Of a DNA stretch of 64,000 nucleotides, positions 35,197 through 46,078 are shown one piece after another (within the stretch, counting starts at the first letter, position 1; every line of letters begins with the position of its first letter). A program made the translations under genes and the position numbers. The DNA lies in assembly GCA_003134785.1 (NCBI GenBank), contig PLCN01000005.1, forward strand, positions 32,690-96,689. The letters run 5' to 3'. The notes below the pieces were generated by a model, which did no database searches, was not told the origin of the DNA, and was given only the letters and a program-made list of their open reading frames with translations. This stretch comes from Spartobacteria bacterium. Lineage in GTDB: Bacteria > Verrucomicrobiota > Verrucomicrobiia > Chthoniobacterales > UBA10450.

Positions 35197-35462
35197 CTCT
35201 TCCCGGGATGCGGAGGCGGCTCCTTGGCTGGACGGGTGCCTTTACTTAGCTTCTTGAGCGCCGTCCCTTTGTGCATCGCCATGTGGTCGGTTGTGTCGCT
35301 CTTGATCAAATACTGCGGCTCCTCCTTCGAGGCGTGGACCGTGTAGGTCTTAAACTTGATCGCCGAGGTGACCTTTTTCTTGATCGTTCCCCGGACGTGG
35401 CCCGCTTCCGAGTTCCACTCGACATGATCTCCAACTTTGAATGCGTCCTTCTTTTGCATCAT
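35193..35462 (-). CDS. DUF2945 / TUDOR-like small protein
   Basis: An 89-residue basic protein with FKVGDHVEWNSEAGHVRG, TYTVHASKEEPQYLIKS and a Lys-rich tail (LKKLSKGTRPAKE). This is the DUF2945 (hypervirulence-associated TUDOR-like) domain, a small SH3-like barrel. It sits between transketolase and a DUF488 gene with almost no spacing, so it belongs to the same transcript. Confidence 0.85.
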   Translation of the reverse strand: MMQKKDAFKVGDHVEWNSEAGHVRGTIKKKVTSAIKFKTYTVHASKEEPQYLIKSDTTDHMAMHKGTALKKLSKGTRPAKEPPPHPGKR

Positions 35463-35464
35463 TG

Positions 35465-37609
35465 TCAGTTGGGATCTCCCTCGTTACGCCACACTGCCAC
35501 TGCTTCGGCGTCGGTCCTTTGATGAAGAACCGGGCGCTTTCCGTGCATTAACTCCATGGCACGCCAACGAACGTTCTCGACGGTGAAACCGTATTCGCGC
35601 ATGACGACTTCTCCCGGCGCCGATTCGCCAAATCGATCCACTCCGATCACGTCACCGTTGTCCCCTATGTATTTGCACCAGCCCTGAGTCGCACCGGCCT
35701 CGACCGCAAGCCTTGCGTGTATTGATGGAGGAAGAACTGAGTCGCGATAAGTTTGCAGCTGGGCGTCGAACAATTTCCAGCTTGGCATCGAGACGATCCG
35801 AACCTTCATCCCTTCCTTGGTTAGCTTTTCGCCCGCCCTAACGATCAAGCCCACTTCCGATCCGGTGCCGATCAGGATGAGGTCCGGTTTCCCTTCGGGA
35901 GCATCCTCCAAAACATAGGCGCCGCGGCGCAAGCCTTCTGCCGCGGCAAATTGGGTGCGATCAAGAGTGGGCACGTTCTGCCGTGTCAAAATCAGCGCCA
36001 CCGGTCGATCGCGAGTTTCAATCGCGACGCGCCAGGCTACGGCTGTCTCGTTGGCGTCGCATGGGCGAATGACGATCAACCTCGGGATCGCGCGGAGCGA
36101 GGCAAGTTGTTCGATGGGCTGATGCGTTGGACCATCTTCTCCCAGCGCGATGCTGTCGTGCGTGAAAACATAAATCACCCCCAGCTCCATCAGCGCGGCC
36201 AGCCGAATCGGTGGCCGCATGTAGTCCGAGAAAATGAGGAACGTCGCCGTGAACGGAATGATGCCGCCATGCGTAGCCAAGCCATTCGCGATCGATCCCA
36301 TGCCATGCTCGCGAACGCCAAAGTGCAGGTTGCGTCCGCCATAACTCCAGCCGCCGCCCGCCGATCCTTGCAAGTTGCCGGCCTCGTCTCGCGGATTCTC
36401 GAAATCGCCCATTGCGGCTAATGCCGTGTGGGTAGAAGGATCCAGGTCGGCCGAGCCGCCGATCAGTGAAGGAAGCTTCTTATCAATCGCGTTTAGCACC
36501 TTGCCAGATGCGACGCGCGTCGCCATGCCTTTCGGGTCGGCTGGAAAACTCGGAATGCCAGCATCCCAGCCTTTAGGTAATTCGCCAGCCATTCCTTGCT
36601 GGAACTCTTTGGCGAGGTCGGGAAATGCTTTGGTATACTCGGTAAACTTCGCGTTCCATTCTGCTTCACCTTGTTTGCCGTGTTCAATTGCTCGACGGAA
36701 ATGCGCGAGAGCTTCCTCTGGAATGTAAAAGGTTGGGTCGAGTGGCCAGCCCAATGCTTGTTTCGTTAGCTTGACCTCCTTGTGGCCCAGCGGCGAGCCA
36801 TGCGCCTCGAAAGTGTCTTGCTTGTTCGGTGAGCCGTACCCGAGATGCGTGTGCACGAGAATCAGCGACGGACGTTGTTTCTCGGTTTGCGCGACACGCA
36901 GTGCGCGTTCGATCGCTGCAAGATCATTTCCATTCTCAACCGTCTGGGTGTGCCAGCCGTACGCTTCGAAACGCATGGCACGATCCTCCGTAAACGTGAT
37001 GTTAGTCCCCGCGGAAAGCGTGATGTGGTTGTCATCATAGAGGCAGATCAGTTTGCCGAGTTTCAAATGACCTGCGAGCGACGCAGCCTCGGACGAGACC
37101 CCTTCCATCAAATCGCCGTCGCTGACCAGCGCATAGGTATAATGATCGACAATCTGATAGTCTGGCCGATTGTAGCGCGCCGCCAGGTAGTCTTCCGCGA
37201 TTGCCATTCCGACGCTATTAGCGAATCCCTGGCCGAGCGGACCGGTCGTTGTCTCCACTCCAGGTGTCAGTCCGCGCTCGGGATGTCCTGGAGTCTTACT
37301 TCCCCACTGGCGAAATAACCGAATCTGTTCGAGCGGCAGGTCATAGCCAGTGAGATGAAGCAAGCTGTACAGCAGCATCGAACCATGTCCCGCGGAAAGG
37401 ACGAAGCGGTCACGATCCCTCCAACCTGGATTGGCCGGATTGTATTTAAGGAACCGCGTCCATAAGACATAAGCCATGGGAGCAGCGCCCATGGGCAGGC
37501 CCGGATGACCGCTATCGGCTTTCTCCACCGCATCCACCGAAAGGAATCGAATCGTGTTGATGCACAGATTATCCAGTTCGGCCGATGAAGGAGCAGTGGG
37601 ACGTTCCAT
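35465..37609 (-). CDS. tkt: Transketolase
   Basis: This 714-residue ThDP enzyme exchanges two-carbon units between sugar phosphates in the pentose phosphate pathway. Motifs include [52 protein letters not shown] with [11 protein letters not shown] (ThDP/Mg), and [20 protein letters not shown] in the pyrimidine domain. Full length. It is followed, in transcription order, by short-spaced DUF2945 and DUF488 genes and preceded by a HAD phosphatase and class I aldolase, forming a sugar-phosphate operon. Confidence 0.93.
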   Translation of the reverse strand: MERPTAPSSAELDNLCINTIRFLSVDAVEKADSGHPGLPMGAAPMAYVLWTRFLKYNPANPGWRDRDRFVLSAGHGSMLLYSLLHLTGYDLPLEQIRLFRQWGSKTPGHPERGLTPGVETTTGPLGQGFANSVGMAIAEDYLAARYNRPDYQIVDHYTYALVSDGDLMEGVSSEAASLAGHLKLGKLICLYDDNHITLSAGTNITFTEDRAMRFEAYGWHTQTVENGNDLAAIERALRVAQTEKQRPSLILVHTHLGYGSPNKQDTFEAHGSPLGHKEVKLTKQALGWPLDPTFYIPEEALAHFRRAIEHGKQGEAEWNAKFTEYTKAFPDLAKEFQQGMAGELPKGWDAGIPSFPADPKGMATRVASGKVLNAIDKKLPSLIGGSADLDPSTHTALAAMGDFENPRDEAGNLQGSAGGGWSYGGRNLHFGVREHGMGSIANGLATHGGIIPFTATFLIFSDYMRPPIRLAALMELGVIYVFTHDSIALGEDGPTHQPIEQLASLRAIPRLIVIRPCDANETAVAWRVAIETRDRPVALILTRQNVPTLDRTQFAAAEGLRRGAYVLEDAPEGKPDLILIGTGSEVGLIVRAGEKLTKEGMKVRIVSMPSWKLFDAQLQTYRDSVLPPSIHARLAVEAGATQGWCKYIGDNGDVIGVDRFGESAPGEVVMREYGFTVENVRWRAMELMHGKRPVLHQRTDAEAVAVWRNEGDPN

Positions 37610-37611
37610 TT

Positions 37612-38454
37612 TCAGGAAGTGGATACCGATGTAACTGTCGGGAGAACAAACTTATCCATTGCATAAGCAAGCCCATCTTCCTCGTTACTTAAGGTGACAA
37701 AGTTGGCCTGGGCCTGCACCTCCGGGCTGGCATTACCCATCGCGATACTTAGGCCACTTTTCTCGAACATCATGACATCGTTAGGCATATCACCCAGAGT
37801 AGCGATGGCCTCCGGGAGGATGTGCAGGCTCTTAGAGAGGAACTCGACGACACCGCCTTTGTTTGCTTCCGGGTGCGTTACATCCAGGTAATAAGGCTGT
37901 GAACGGGCAGCGGAAGCTTGACCACGCAACTCCGATTGCAGGGCCGCTTCACACGCAGCCACAGCCTTCAAGTCGTCGCTCACGCCCACGATTTTAACGG
38001 CGCGGTCCAAAAGAGGACTGAAGTCGTTCGAAACTTTCGCTTCAAACTTCACGGTCCAGGTTTCCCGAGCCACATGAGGTCCGTTGGGATCGGGCACAAA
38101 CCAATCGGTGTCGGTATAGAGCCATCCCACGAGCATGTGCTGTCCGATCACCTCCAGAGCACGCTCCGCGACTGCTGAAGAGATGAAACGAGACTGGATC
38201 ACCGTCAGATCGGGCTTCACAAAAACACCGCCGTTAAAGCCGCCGACGACAGTGTCGATTTTCAGGTCGTCGATCAACATCTTCATGCCGCGCGGCGGAC
38301 GCCCGCTCGTGATCGTGAACCCGATGTGCGCCGTCCGCAGAGCTGCCACGGCAGCCTTTGCTCGCGGCGTGATGATTTTATCCTGCGTCACCAGCGCCCC
38401 GTCCACGTCGGCGAGCATCAGGGAAATCTTTGTGGGATTGAGATATGGCTTCAT
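37612..38454 (-). CDS. Cof-type HAD sugar-phosphatase-like hydrolase
   Basis: A 280-residue protein with motif [15 protein letters not shown], motif [12 protein letters not shown], and motif III/IV in [11 protein letters not shown] and [24 protein letters not shown]. The cap insert between places it in the Cof/YidA class IIB HAD hydrolases, which dephosphorylate sugar phosphates. Two bases separate it from tkt, so a role in the same carbon pathway is likely. Confidence 0.87.
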   Translation of the reverse strand: MKPYLNPTKISLMLADVDGALVTQDKIITPRAKAAVAALRTAHIGFTITSGRPPRGMKMLIDDLKIDTVVGGFNGGVFVKPDLTVIQSRFISSAVAERALEVIGQHMLVGWLYTDTDWFVPDPNGPHVARETWTVKFEAKVSNDFSPLLDRAVKIVGVSDDLKAVAACEAALQSELRGQASAARSQPYYLDVTHPEANKGGVVEFLSKSLHILPEAIATLGDMPNDVMMFEKSGLSIAMGNASPEVQAQANFVTLSNEEDGLAYAMDKFVLPTVTSVSTS

Positions 38455-38465
38455 CTTTGGAAGCC

Positions 38466-39488
38466 CTATGTCTTCTCGCTTTCCATCTGTTCAGAATACT
38501 TGCCTTCAACCGCGAGACCATTGCATTTGGCGCGATGGTGCAAAGCCGATTGAGCTCCTGCGACGTTATCCTGAGAACCTTTCCAGATTTTCAGCGCGGG
38601 AGCCTGGAGAGCGCGTCCAAAGGAGAAACTCAACTTCCAGGGAACATCGGTCACGCTGCAAACGGCGTTCAATCGCTGCGTCGCCGCTTCATCACTTTGT
38701 CCTCCGGAAAGAAAGACGATCCCGGGAACCGCGGCAGGCACAGAACGCAATAAACAGCGGATGGTCGCTTCGGCTACCTCCGGGAGATCGGCTTGCTGCG
38801 AGCAGTCCTTGCCTGATAACACCATGCCCGTCTTGAGAAGCATTTGTTCAAGCACCACGCGATGTTTAAACAGGGCCGCAAACACGCTGTTCAAAGCGCC
38901 CGTCGTGACCTCTTCGCATCGGCCTATCGAGTGGTCACCATCCATTAACACCTCCGGCTCTACAATCGGCACCAATCCCGCCTCTTGGCTGAGCGCAGCA
39001 AACATCGCCAGCGCCTCGGCATTCGCTTCGATGGAAGTGTGGGTCGGAATGTGCTCGTCAATCGCAATCACCGCGCGCCACTTAGTGAAGCGTGCTCCGA
39101 GTTCTCCATATTCCTTGAGTCGCTCGCGAAGGCCATCAAGCCCCTGAGTGATCTTCTCGCCGGCGAAATTAGCTAAGGCTACGGCTCCCTTATCCACTTT
39201 GATGCCGGGAAGCATGCCCTGTTTTGCCAGCCATTTGGGCATGAGAGCACCATTCGTTGTCTTTTGACGCAGCGTTTCGTCAAATAGGATTACACCACTG
39301 ATGCATTCATCTAGTCCGCAAGTTGTGAACAGCATTTCACGATAACTCCGCCGGGATTCTTCCGTGGACGCAATCTTGATGTCCGCGAATCTCTTCGCGA
39401 TCGTGGGCGAACTCTCATCGGCCGCCAGGATGCCTTTGCCCCTAACGAGGAGGCCCTCAATCGTTGATTCCATGGCCGGCGCGTTCAT
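38466..39488 (-). CDS. Class I fructose-bisphosphate aldolase
   Basis: A 340-residue Schiff-base aldolase of the animal/plant type. It shows ILAADESSPTIAKRF, IKVDKGAVALAN, VPIVEPEVLMDGDH, the active-site lysine in VVLEQMLLKTGMVLSG, and IVFLSGGQSDEAATQRLNA. It cleaves fructose-1,6-bisphosphate (and possibly sedoheptulose-1,7-bisphosphate). First gene of the aldolase-HAD-tkt series. Confidence 0.92.
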   Translation of the reverse strand: MNAPAMESTIEGLLVRGKGILAADESSPTIAKRFADIKIASTEESRRSYREMLFTTCGLDECISGVILFDETLRQKTTNGALMPKWLAKQGMLPGIKVDKGAVALANFAGEKITQGLDGLRERLKEYGELGARFTKWRAVIAIDEHIPTHTSIEANAEALAMFAALSQEAGLVPIVEPEVLMDGDHSIGRCEEVTTGALNSVFAALFKHRVVLEQMLLKTGMVLSGKDCSQQADLPEVAEATIRCLLRSVPAAVPGIVFLSGGQSDEAATQRLNAVCSVTDVPWKLSFSFGRALQAPALKIWKGSQDNVAGAQSALHHRAKCNGLAVEGKYSEQMESEKT

Positions 39489-39544
39489 GCCTATCGAATG
39501 GTAACTCAGCTCTCTTAACGATCAGTCGTAGAGCGAACAATTTC

Positions 39545-39955
39545 TCACGATTCGCCTCTGTCTTTTTCCTGGGCCGCCCGAGCTGCTTGGAGCATTTGGT
39601 CATGCTCTGCTTCGTTTACCCCTTCTTCGACAAGCTGCGCACTCTCGCTTCGCCCTTCGCTATCCCCATCTTCGCCTAACGGCTCCGGCGCGTGGCGTCC
39701 GGTTGAGCCTGGCACGGGATCCCAACGTTCGGATTCGGCTATCGATTCGAGAACCGTCTCTTGAACATCCATCTCCGGTCCGCCCGTTAGTTCACGTTTG
39801 GCCTGTTCATAATCAGCCTCGGTCGCTTCAGGAGGAACACGACCCGCGATAGCGGCTAACTCATTCGCACGCGCTTCGACCATCTCTGGAGTTACCGTGC
39901 CGATGCCGACAGAGTTCTCAGTTAACATACCCTTGTTCAGTGGATTTTTGTTCAT
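39545..39955 (-). CDS. Acidic hydrophilic protein of unknown function
   Basis: A 136-residue protein beginning MNKNPLNKGML, with VTPEMVEARANELAAIAG and an acidic, Glu/Ser-rich C-terminal half (EPLGEDGDSEGRSESAQ). It has no hydrophobic segment and looks partly disordered. I do not recognise the family. It follows a decayed PRC-barrel gene directly, a setting common for stress-related small proteins. A longer frame to 40012 runs through the pseudogene remnant. Confidence 0.55.
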   Translation of the reverse strand: MNKNPLNKGMLTENSVGIGTVTPEMVEARANELAAIAGRVPPEATEADYEQAKRELTGGPEMDVQETVLESIAESERWDPVPGSTGRHAPEPLGEDGDSEGRSESAQLVEEGVNEAEHDQMLQAARAAQEKDRGES

Positions 39956-39956
39956 T

Positions 39957-40382
39957 TCATGATGCGTCGAAGTTCCGCGTATCGCGATATGCCGTGCCGA
40001 GCGGAGGCACATGGTATTCCGGTGCTTTCAGGATGGCTTCCTTCGTCACGTTCACAAACACCTTGGATTCCTCGTAACTGATCCGCTCAATATGTTTCGG
40101 TGAAATCACGCCCAACTCTTGTCGTCCATCATGAAATCAGTGACGTGGCCGATCGCTCCTTCACTTGTTTGGATCTTGCTGTAGGTTTCCGAAAGCATGA
40201 GGAGAGATCAGCACCGAACGCCCCGATAGCCATGAACCCGTGTCCGCGACAACATATCGGACAGCCCATTGTTGATCATTAAAATAGAAGTTCTTCACAT
40301 GACCGATGTCGCCGTCAGACGCGCCAAGTTTTTTTCCGTAAAACTGCTTAATGCTTCGCAACATAATCTTGGCCGGATCCAT
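39957..40382 (-). pseudogene. Decayed PRC-barrel protein gene
   Basis: Pieces of a two-domain PRC-barrel protein occur in shifting frames. An intact start (IKQFYGKKLGASDGDIGHVK, then AVRYVVADTGSWLSGR and LISPHAFGNL) runs to a stop at 40161. A shifted frame continues KIQTSEGAIGHVTDFMMDDK and stops after SWA. A third piece reads ISPKHIERISYEESKVFVNV then EYHVPPLG. At least one frameshift near 40185 and one internal deletion near 40110 explain the breaks. No functional product is expected beyond possibly the first 73 residues. Confidence 0.75.
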
Positions 40383-40723
40383 CCTTCCCGATCGCCCGAT
40401 GTTTGCGTCCGACTGTCATGAGGAATCCTCGCCTTTCTTGCAAGGAAGCTACGGTCGGTCCGCGCGGATTACCTCCGCCTTGGCCAATGAGAGTACCTCG
40501 CAGCCGGGCTATGAGCAAATCTTGTAACCATCGCTTCGTACTGGTGGTGGCGGACAAGCTCGGAGTGTTCGTGACCCGTGGGTGTCGCTGAGAATCCAAA
40601 AAGTCTGGATCGGTAAGATATTTTCGCACGATATGCCGAGTAACTTTACCCATTGCCCCTGAGAGGCGCTCCGCATTCACTAAATCGTGAACAGCAACTC
40701 GCGGTGATCGCTGCCGTTTCTGC
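40383..40723. other. Gap without a supported gene, upstream of the act operon
   Basis: About 340 bases lie between the PRC-barrel remnant and actA. Frames on both strands are Pro/Arg-rich and have no recognisable motif. The region presumably holds the promoter of the plus-strand act/cox operon, but I see no clear -35/-10 pair and no repeat. Confidence 0.5.
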
Positions 40724-41380
40724 ATGGGACAGCTCTTCAAAAAGCGCGCGAATGCCATTGCGAAACTGGTCATCTTTGGTGGCGTCGGTTTAGTTGCGAC
40801 CGTCTCGGTCGCACTTTACGCGCTTGCTCGTTCGGACTTCTGGACGGAAGTCGACGTCCCGATCGAGCAGCCGGTGCCGTTCAGCCATCAGCATCACGTC
40901 GGCGGCCTCGGCATCGATTGCCGCTATTGCCATACATCGGTCGAGCAATCGCCCTTCGCCGGGGTGCCTCCGACGGAAACCTGCATGACATGTCACTCCC
41001 AGGTGTGGAAAGACGCGCCGGTGCTACAGCCGGTGCGCGACAGTCTTCAAACGGGCAAGCCGATCAAATGGACGCGCGTTCACGATCTGCCCGATTACGT
41101 CTACTTCGATCACAGCATTCATGTGAACAAAGGCATCGGCTGTGAATCGTGCCATGGCCGAGTCGATCGGATGCCGCTCACCGCCAAGGCGCAGCCCCTC
41201 TACATGCGTTGGTGTCTCGATTGCCATCGGCAACCTCAGAATTTTCTCCGGCCGACGAACGAGGTCGTCGACATGGATTACAAAGCGCCGGTGAATCAGC
41301 GCGCATTCGGGCAGGAGCTCATCGCGAAGAATCACGTTCACACCGCGGGCTTAACGGATTGCTACACATGTCACCGGTAA
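40724..41380 (+). CDS. actA: Alternative Complex III pentahaem cytochrome subunit ActA
   Basis: A 218-residue protein with an N-terminal membrane anchor (LVIFGGVGLVATVSVALYAL) and five haem motifs: CRYCH, CMTCH, CESCH, CLDCH and CYTCH. The spacing and the FSHQHHVGGLGIDCRYCH opening are typical of ActA, the periplasmic multihaem subunit of the quinol:cytochrome c/oxidase oxidoreductase. First gene of a 12-kb operon; its 3' end overlaps actB by 13 bases. Confidence 0.92.
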   Translation: MGQLFKKRANAIAKLVIFGGVGLVATVSVALYALARSDFWTEVDVPIEQPVPFSHQHHVGGLGIDCRYCHTSVEQSPFAGVPPTETCMTCHSQVWKDAPVLQPVRDSLQTGKPIKWTRVHDLPDYVYFDHSIHVNKGIGCESCHGRVDRMPLTAKAQPLYMRWCLDCHRQPQNFLRPTNEVVDMDYKAPVNQRAFGQELIAKNHVHTAGLTDCYTCHR

Positions 41381-44196
41381 GATCGCATTGGCGTAGTCTG
41401 GAGGAACTCGCGCGCACCGACGCGTTCGAGGAGATGCTGCACCGCGAATTTCCAAGCGGCGCGTCGGAATTGCCTAACGAATGGAGTCGCCGGCAGTTCC
41501 TAAAACTGATGGGCGCATCGCTCGCGCTCGCGGGTGCGACGAGCTGCACGCGCCAGCCTCTCGAACGCATTGTGCCCTATGTGCGCCAGCCAGAGGAACT
41601 CATTCCCGGTCAGCCGCTTTTTTTCGCCACCGCGCTGACTCTTGGCGGCTACGCGCGCGGCGTTCTGGTCGAGACCCACGAAGGTCGCCCGACGAAGATC
41701 GAAGGCAATCCGCAACATCCCGCAAGTCTCGGCGCGAGCGACGTGTTCATGCAGGCGGAGTTGCTCGCGCTCTACGATCCGGAGCGCTCGCAGGCAGTCA
41801 TTCACCGCGGCCAAATCAGCACGTGGGACGCGTTGCTCGCCGAGCTCACAACTGCTGCGCAGAAGTGGAAGGCCAATGGTGGCGCTGGATTTCGCCTGCT
41901 CACCAGGCACGAGACCTCGCCCACCTTTCTCGATCAGATCCAGCGGATACTCGCCAGGTATCCCGGCGCGAAGTGGCACGAATATGAGCCGCTTGCCGGT
42001 ACGTCGCCAGGCGCTCGTTACCACTTCGACAAAGCGGAGGTGATCGTTTCGCTCGACGCAGATTTCCTTTCATCTGGACCCGCGAGTCTTGCTTACGCGA
42101 AGCAGTTTGCAGCAGCGCGCCGCCCGAATGGCGCGATGAATCGGCTCTACGTGATCGAGCCGACGCCGAGCCTTACCGGAGCGATGGCGGATCACCGGAT
42201 CGTCATGCGATCGGCCGAGGTCGAGCAGTTCGCGGAGCAACTTGCCTCTGGTCGCGAATCCAAAATCGCGGCTGCAATTGGGGCGGATCTCGAACGCACC
42301 GCTGGTCGCTGCATTGTTATCGCAGGTGATTCGCAATCGCCTGCCGTTCACGCAGCGGTTCGCACGCTTAATGAGACGCTCGGCAACGTGGGTGTAACCG
42401 TCGACTACACGCCTGCACACACCGCGCCGCGCGACCTGCGCGAACTCGTTAGCGACGTCAATTCAGGCACGGTCGACACGCTCCTGATCGTGAGCGGAAA
42501 TCCGGCCTACGACGCACCGGCGGACTTCGAATTCGCGAAGCTGCTGCAAACAATTCCGCGAGTCATCCACTGCGGCCTCTATCACGACGAAACGGCCGAG
42601 CTGTGTCAGTGGCATGTTCCCGAGACGCACGCGCTTGAGAGCTGGAGCGATGCGCGTGCGTTCGATGGCACGGCCACAATCGTGCAGCCGACGATCGAGC
42701 CGCTCTTTGCGGGAAGATCAAAACACGAGCTTCTCGCAGCCCTACTCGAGGATGCGAGCGCCGGCAGCTACGATATCGTTCGCGCCTATTGGCAAAAAGA
42801 ACAGGCCGCGCCCGATTTTGAAAATACGTGGCGGAAAGCGCTGCATGATGGTGTTGTCAGTGCGGCTACGGTGGCGTCTGGTTCCGCGCCGCCTTCAATC
42901 GCAGCGCAAACACCAGCAGTTCCATCTTCCCGTCTTCAACTGATCATTCGCGCCGACGAGCGCGTCTACGACGGGCGCTTCGCAAATAATGCCTGGCTCC
43001 AGGAGTTCCCCGATCCGTTGACAAAAATCGTTTGGGACAATGCAGCGCGTGTTAGTCCCGCGACCGCCGCGCGGCTCAAACTCGAGAACGGCGATATCGT
43101 GAATTTGAAATTCCGCGGCCGTTCTGTTCGCGCTCCGATCTGGATTCTGCCGGGGCAAGCTGACGATTGCGTGACGGTAAACGTCGGCTACGGCAGGACG
43201 CGGGCCGGGTCGGTCGGCGACGGTGTCGGCTTCAATGCTTATGCGCTTCGCACCTCGGATGCGCTGTGGGGCGGTGCTGGTCTGGAGATCGAAAGGACGG
43301 GCGATACGCACGAACTCGTCACCACGCAGCAGCATTGGAACATGGAGGGACGCGATCAGGTACGCGTCGGCACGCTCGCCGCTGTTCAAAGCGATGCGAC
43401 AGCAATCACGAGAACCGGAGAGCCGCCGCCCGCGCACGATGAGACGCTTTATCAGAACGTCGCCTACCACGGACATGCCTGGGGGATGGCGATCGACCTC
43501 AACACCTGCACTGGCTGCGGTGTCTGCACGATCGCCTGCCAGGCGGAGAACAACATTCCAATCGTCGGGAAAGCGCAGGTGCGCGCCGGACGCGAAATGC
43601 ATTGGATTCGCGTGGATCGCTATTACGAAGGCGGCCTAACGAATCCGCAAATGTTGCACCAACCGGTGCCCTGCATGCATTGCGAAAACGCGCCGTGCGA
43701 ACTCGTATGTCCCGTCGCCGCGACAGTGCATAGCAGCGAAGGGTTGAATCAGATGGTCTACAACCGCTGCATCGGCACGCGTTACTGCTCGAACAATTGC
43801 CCTTACAAAGTGCGGCGTTTTAACTTCCTCGAATACGACGCGAATCAGTTTGAGCAGCCTGCGACACGGAAGTTAATGCGCAACCCGGATGTCAGCGTGC
43901 GCAGTCGTGGCGTCATGGAGAAATGCACCTACTGCATTCAACGGATCAACGCGGTTAAGATTGACGCCAACAAAGCGAATCGCCCGATCCGCGACGGCGA
44001 AATCACACCCGCCTGTGCCCAGGCCTGTCCGGCGGACGCGATCGTTTTCGGGGACATCAATGACGCGAACAGCCGTGTGGCGAAGTTGCGCGCGTCGCCT
44101 CTGAATTATGGCCTGCTCGCAGAGCTGAACACGCGGCCGCGCACGACCTATCTCGCGAAGCTCCGCAATCCCAACCCGGAGCTCGAGCACGCATGA
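41368..44196 (+). CDS. actB: Alternative Complex III Fe-S/molybdopterin-like subunit ActB
   Basis: A 942-residue fused protein. A twin-arginine-like signal (SRRQFLKLMGASLALAG, near residue 40) precedes a molybdopterin-oxidoreductase-like domain that in ActB lacks the cofactor. The C-terminal quarter binds clusters through CTGCGVCTIACQAENN, CMHCENAPCELVCP, CIGTRYCSNNCPYK, KCTYCIQR and CAQACPADA, giving the three [4Fe-4S] and one [3Fe-4S] pattern of the family. ATG 41368 was chosen because upstream codons belong to actA in another frame. It contains two exact copies of the dispersed 9-mer. Confidence 0.92.
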   Translation: MSPVRSHWRSLEELARTDAFEEMLHREFPSGASELPNEWSRRQFLKLMGASLALAGATSCTRQPLERIVPYVRQPEELIPGQPLFFATALTLGGYARGVLVETHEGRPTKIEGNPQHPASLGASDVFMQAELLALYDPERSQAVIHRGQISTWDALLAELTTAAQKWKANGGAGFRLLTRHETSPTFLDQIQRILARYPGAKWHEYEPLAGTSPGARYHFDKAEVIVSLDADFLSSGPASLAYAKQFAAARRPNGAMNRLYVIEPTPSLTGAMADHRIVMRSAEVEQFAEQLASGRESKIAAAIGADLERTAGRCIVIAGDSQSPAVHAAVRTLNETLGNVGVTVDYTPAHTAPRDLRELVSDVNSGTVDTLLIVSGNPAYDAPADFEFAKLLQTIPRVIHCGLYHDETAELCQWHVPETHALESWSDARAFDGTATIVQPTIEPLFAGRSKHELLAALLEDASAGSYDIVRAYWQKEQAAPDFENTWRKALHDGVVSAATVASGSAPPSIAAQTPAVPSSRLQLIIRADERVYDGRFANNAWLQEFPDPLTKIVWDNAARVSPATAARLKLENGDIVNLKFRGRSVRAPIWILPGQADDCVTVNVGYGRTRAGSVGDGVGFNAYALRTSDALWGGAGLEIERTGDTHELVTTQQHWNMEGRDQVRVGTLAAVQSDATAITRTGEPPPAHDETLYQNVAYHGHAWGMAIDLNTCTGCGVCTIACQAENNIPIVGKAQVRAGREMHWIRVDRYYEGGLTNPQMLHQPVPCMHCENAPCELVCPVAATVHSSEGLNQMVYNRCIGTRYCSNNCPYKVRRFNFLEYDANQFEQPATRKLMRNPDVSVRSRGVMEKCTYCIQRINAVKIDANKANRPIRDGEITPACAQACPADAIVFGDINDANSRVAKLRASPLNYGLLAELNTRPRTTYLAKLRNPNPELEHA

Positions 44197-45548
44197 ACGC
44201 GCAGCTCGAAGAACCAGTCGTCGCGCCCGGCTACGACAACGCGTCGGTGACCAAAAAAATCACTGACGTCGTCCTGACGCGACCGGTCCACCGCGGCTGG
44301 CTCGCCGGGCTGGCCGTGGCGTTCGCGCTGCTCATGATGATGAACTTCGCGATCGGCTGGCTGCTCCTAAAAGGCGTCGGCATCTGGGGCGTCAACGTCC
44401 CGGTCGCGTGGGGCTTCGCGATTACGAATTTCGTCTGGTGGATCGGGATCGGGCACGCCGGCACTTTCATCTCCGCCATCCTCCTTTTGCTCCATCAGGA
44501 TTGGCGCACCTCGATCAATCGTTTCGCCGAAGCGATGACGTTGTTCGCGGTCGCGTGCGCCGGATTATTTCCACTCCTGCATCTCGGCCGGCCGTGGGTG
44601 TTTTACTGGCTCCTGCCCTATCCCGACACGATGGGAATGTGGCCACAATGGCGGAGCGCACTCGTGTGGGACGTGTTTGCGGTCGGCACCTATCTCACTG
44701 TCTCGATCATCTTCTGGTATGTCGGCCTGCTGCCGGATGTCGCGACCATGCGCGACCGCGCGGCGAGCAAACGGGTTCAGATGATTTACGGAATTCTGGC
44801 GCTCGGCTGGCGCGGCTCGGCGCGTCATTGGAAACGTTTTCACATCGTCTACTTGCTGCTCGCCGGACTCGCGACGCCGCTCGTGCTCTCCGTGCACAGC
44901 GTCGTCTCCATGGACTTTGCAATCGCGATCGTCCCGGGCTGGCATTCGACCATCTTTCCGCCTTACTTCGTCGCCGGCGCGATTTTCTCCGGGTTCGCCA
45001 TGGTGCTCACGCTCGCGATTCCAATTCGCAAGTTCTATCACCTCGAAGATTTCATCACCATCCGGCACCTCGAGAACTGCGCGAAGATTATGCTCGCGAC
45101 CGGACTGATGGTCGCGCACGGCTACATCACCGAAGGATTCATGGCGTGGTACAGCGACGACAAGTTTGAAATTTACCTGACGTTGAACCGGATGTTCGGG
45201 CCGTATGCACCGGCCTACTGGCTCCTCATTTTCTGCAATGTCGGCGTCAATCAGTTGCTCTGGTTCAAAAAAATCCGCACGAACCCGGCCGTGCTCTTTG
45301 TCATCGCGCTCTTCATCCAGGTCGGCATGTGGACGGAGCGATACGTCATTGTCATCACGAGCCTGCATCGTGATTTCCTGCCGTCGGCCTGGGGTATTTT
45401 TCACGGCACCCGCTGGGATTGGATGACGCTTATTGGCTCGTTAGGCCTGTTCGCGTCGCTCTTCTTTTTGTTCCTGCGGCTGCTGCCGGCGATCTCCATC
45501 AGCGAGATGCGCGATCTCGTGCACAAGAAATCGGAGAGTGCTCGATGA
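44193..45548 (+). CDS. actC: Alternative Complex III NrfD-like membrane subunit ActC
   Basis: A 451-residue integral membrane protein with about ten hydrophobic segments. It opens with [19 protein letters not shown] and contains [37 protein letters not shown] and [20 protein letters not shown], which are hallmarks of the NrfD/PsrC-type quinone-interacting subunit of ACIII. Starts inside the actB stop (ATGA) and ends overlapping actD, showing translational coupling. Confidence 0.92.
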   Translation: MNAQLEEPVVAPGYDNASVTKKITDVVLTRPVHRGWLAGLAVAFALLMMMNFAIGWLLLKGVGIWGVNVPVAWGFAITNFVWWIGIGHAGTFISAILLLLHQDWRTSINRFAEAMTLFAVACAGLFPLLHLGRPWVFYWLLPYPDTMGMWPQWRSALVWDVFAVGTYLTVSIIFWYVGLLPDVATMRDRAASKRVQMIYGILALGWRGSARHWKRFHIVYLLLAGLATPLVLSVHSVVSMDFAIAIVPGWHSTIFPPYFVAGAIFSGFAMVLTLAIPIRKFYHLEDFITIRHLENCAKIMLATGLMVAHGYITEGFMAWYSDDKFEIYLTLNRMFGPYAPAYWLLIFCNVGVNQLLWFKKIRTNPAVLFVIALFIQVGMWTERYVIVITSLHRDFLPSAWGIFHGTRWDWMTLIGSLGLFASLFFLFLRLLPAISISEMRDLVHKKSESAR

Positions 45549-46078
45549 ACGAAAGTCTCTACGGCGTGATGGCAGAATTCGCGCAGCCGGAGCAACTGCT
45601 CGCCGCCGCGCGCGCCGCCTACCAGGCCGGTTATCGCAAGATGGACGCCTACAGTCCGTACGCGGTCGAAGGCGTGGCGGAGGCGATCGGTTTCACGAAG
45701 ACCCGCGTGCCGCTCGTGGTCCTGCTCGGTGGAATAGTCGGCGCGCTCACCGCCTACGGCATGCAATGGTATTCGGCCGCGGTCAGTTATCCTCTGAATG
45801 TCGGCGGCCGCCCGCTGCATAGCTGGCCCGCATTCGTGCCGATCACGTTCGAGCTCACCGTGCTCTTCGCCGCGATCGCGGGCTTAATCGGCATGCTCGC
45901 GATGAACGGTCTGCCGAAACCGTATCACCCGGTCTTCAACGCGCCGGAGTTCAAGCTCGCCAGCCAGACGCGCTTCTTCCTCTGCATCGAAGCAGACGAT
46001 CACATTTTTAATACGGAAGAGGCCGCCAAGTTCTTGCACTCGTTAGGCCCACTCAGCGTTGTGGAGGTAGAGAAATGA
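45545..46078 (+). CDS. actD: Alternative Complex III subunit ActD (DUF3341)
   Basis: A 177-residue protein with MAEFAQPEQLLAAARAAYQA and the YSPYAVEGVAEAIG motif at the N-terminus, followed by two membrane helices (PLVVLLGGIVGALTAYGM and ELTVLFAAIAGLIGML) and a C-terminal domain ending SLGPLSVVEVEK. This is the DUF3341 membrane subunit ActD. ATG 45545 overlaps the actC stop; the frame upstream of it is a shadow of actC. Confidence 0.9.
   Translation: MNESLYGVMAEFAQPEQLLAAARAAYQAGYRKMDAYSPYAVEGVAEAIGFTKTRVPLVVLLGGIVGALTAYGMQWYSAAVSYPLNVGGRPLHSWPAFVPITFELTVLFAAIAGLIGMLAMNGLPKPYHPVFNAPEFKLASQTRFFLCIEADDHIFNTEEAAKFLHSLGPLSVVEVEK

Noticed and set aside
40348..40773. 141-residue minus-strand frame upstream of actA
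   Set aside because: Overlaps the PRC-barrel start and the actA start on opposite strands and has no recognisable sequence; treated as gap.
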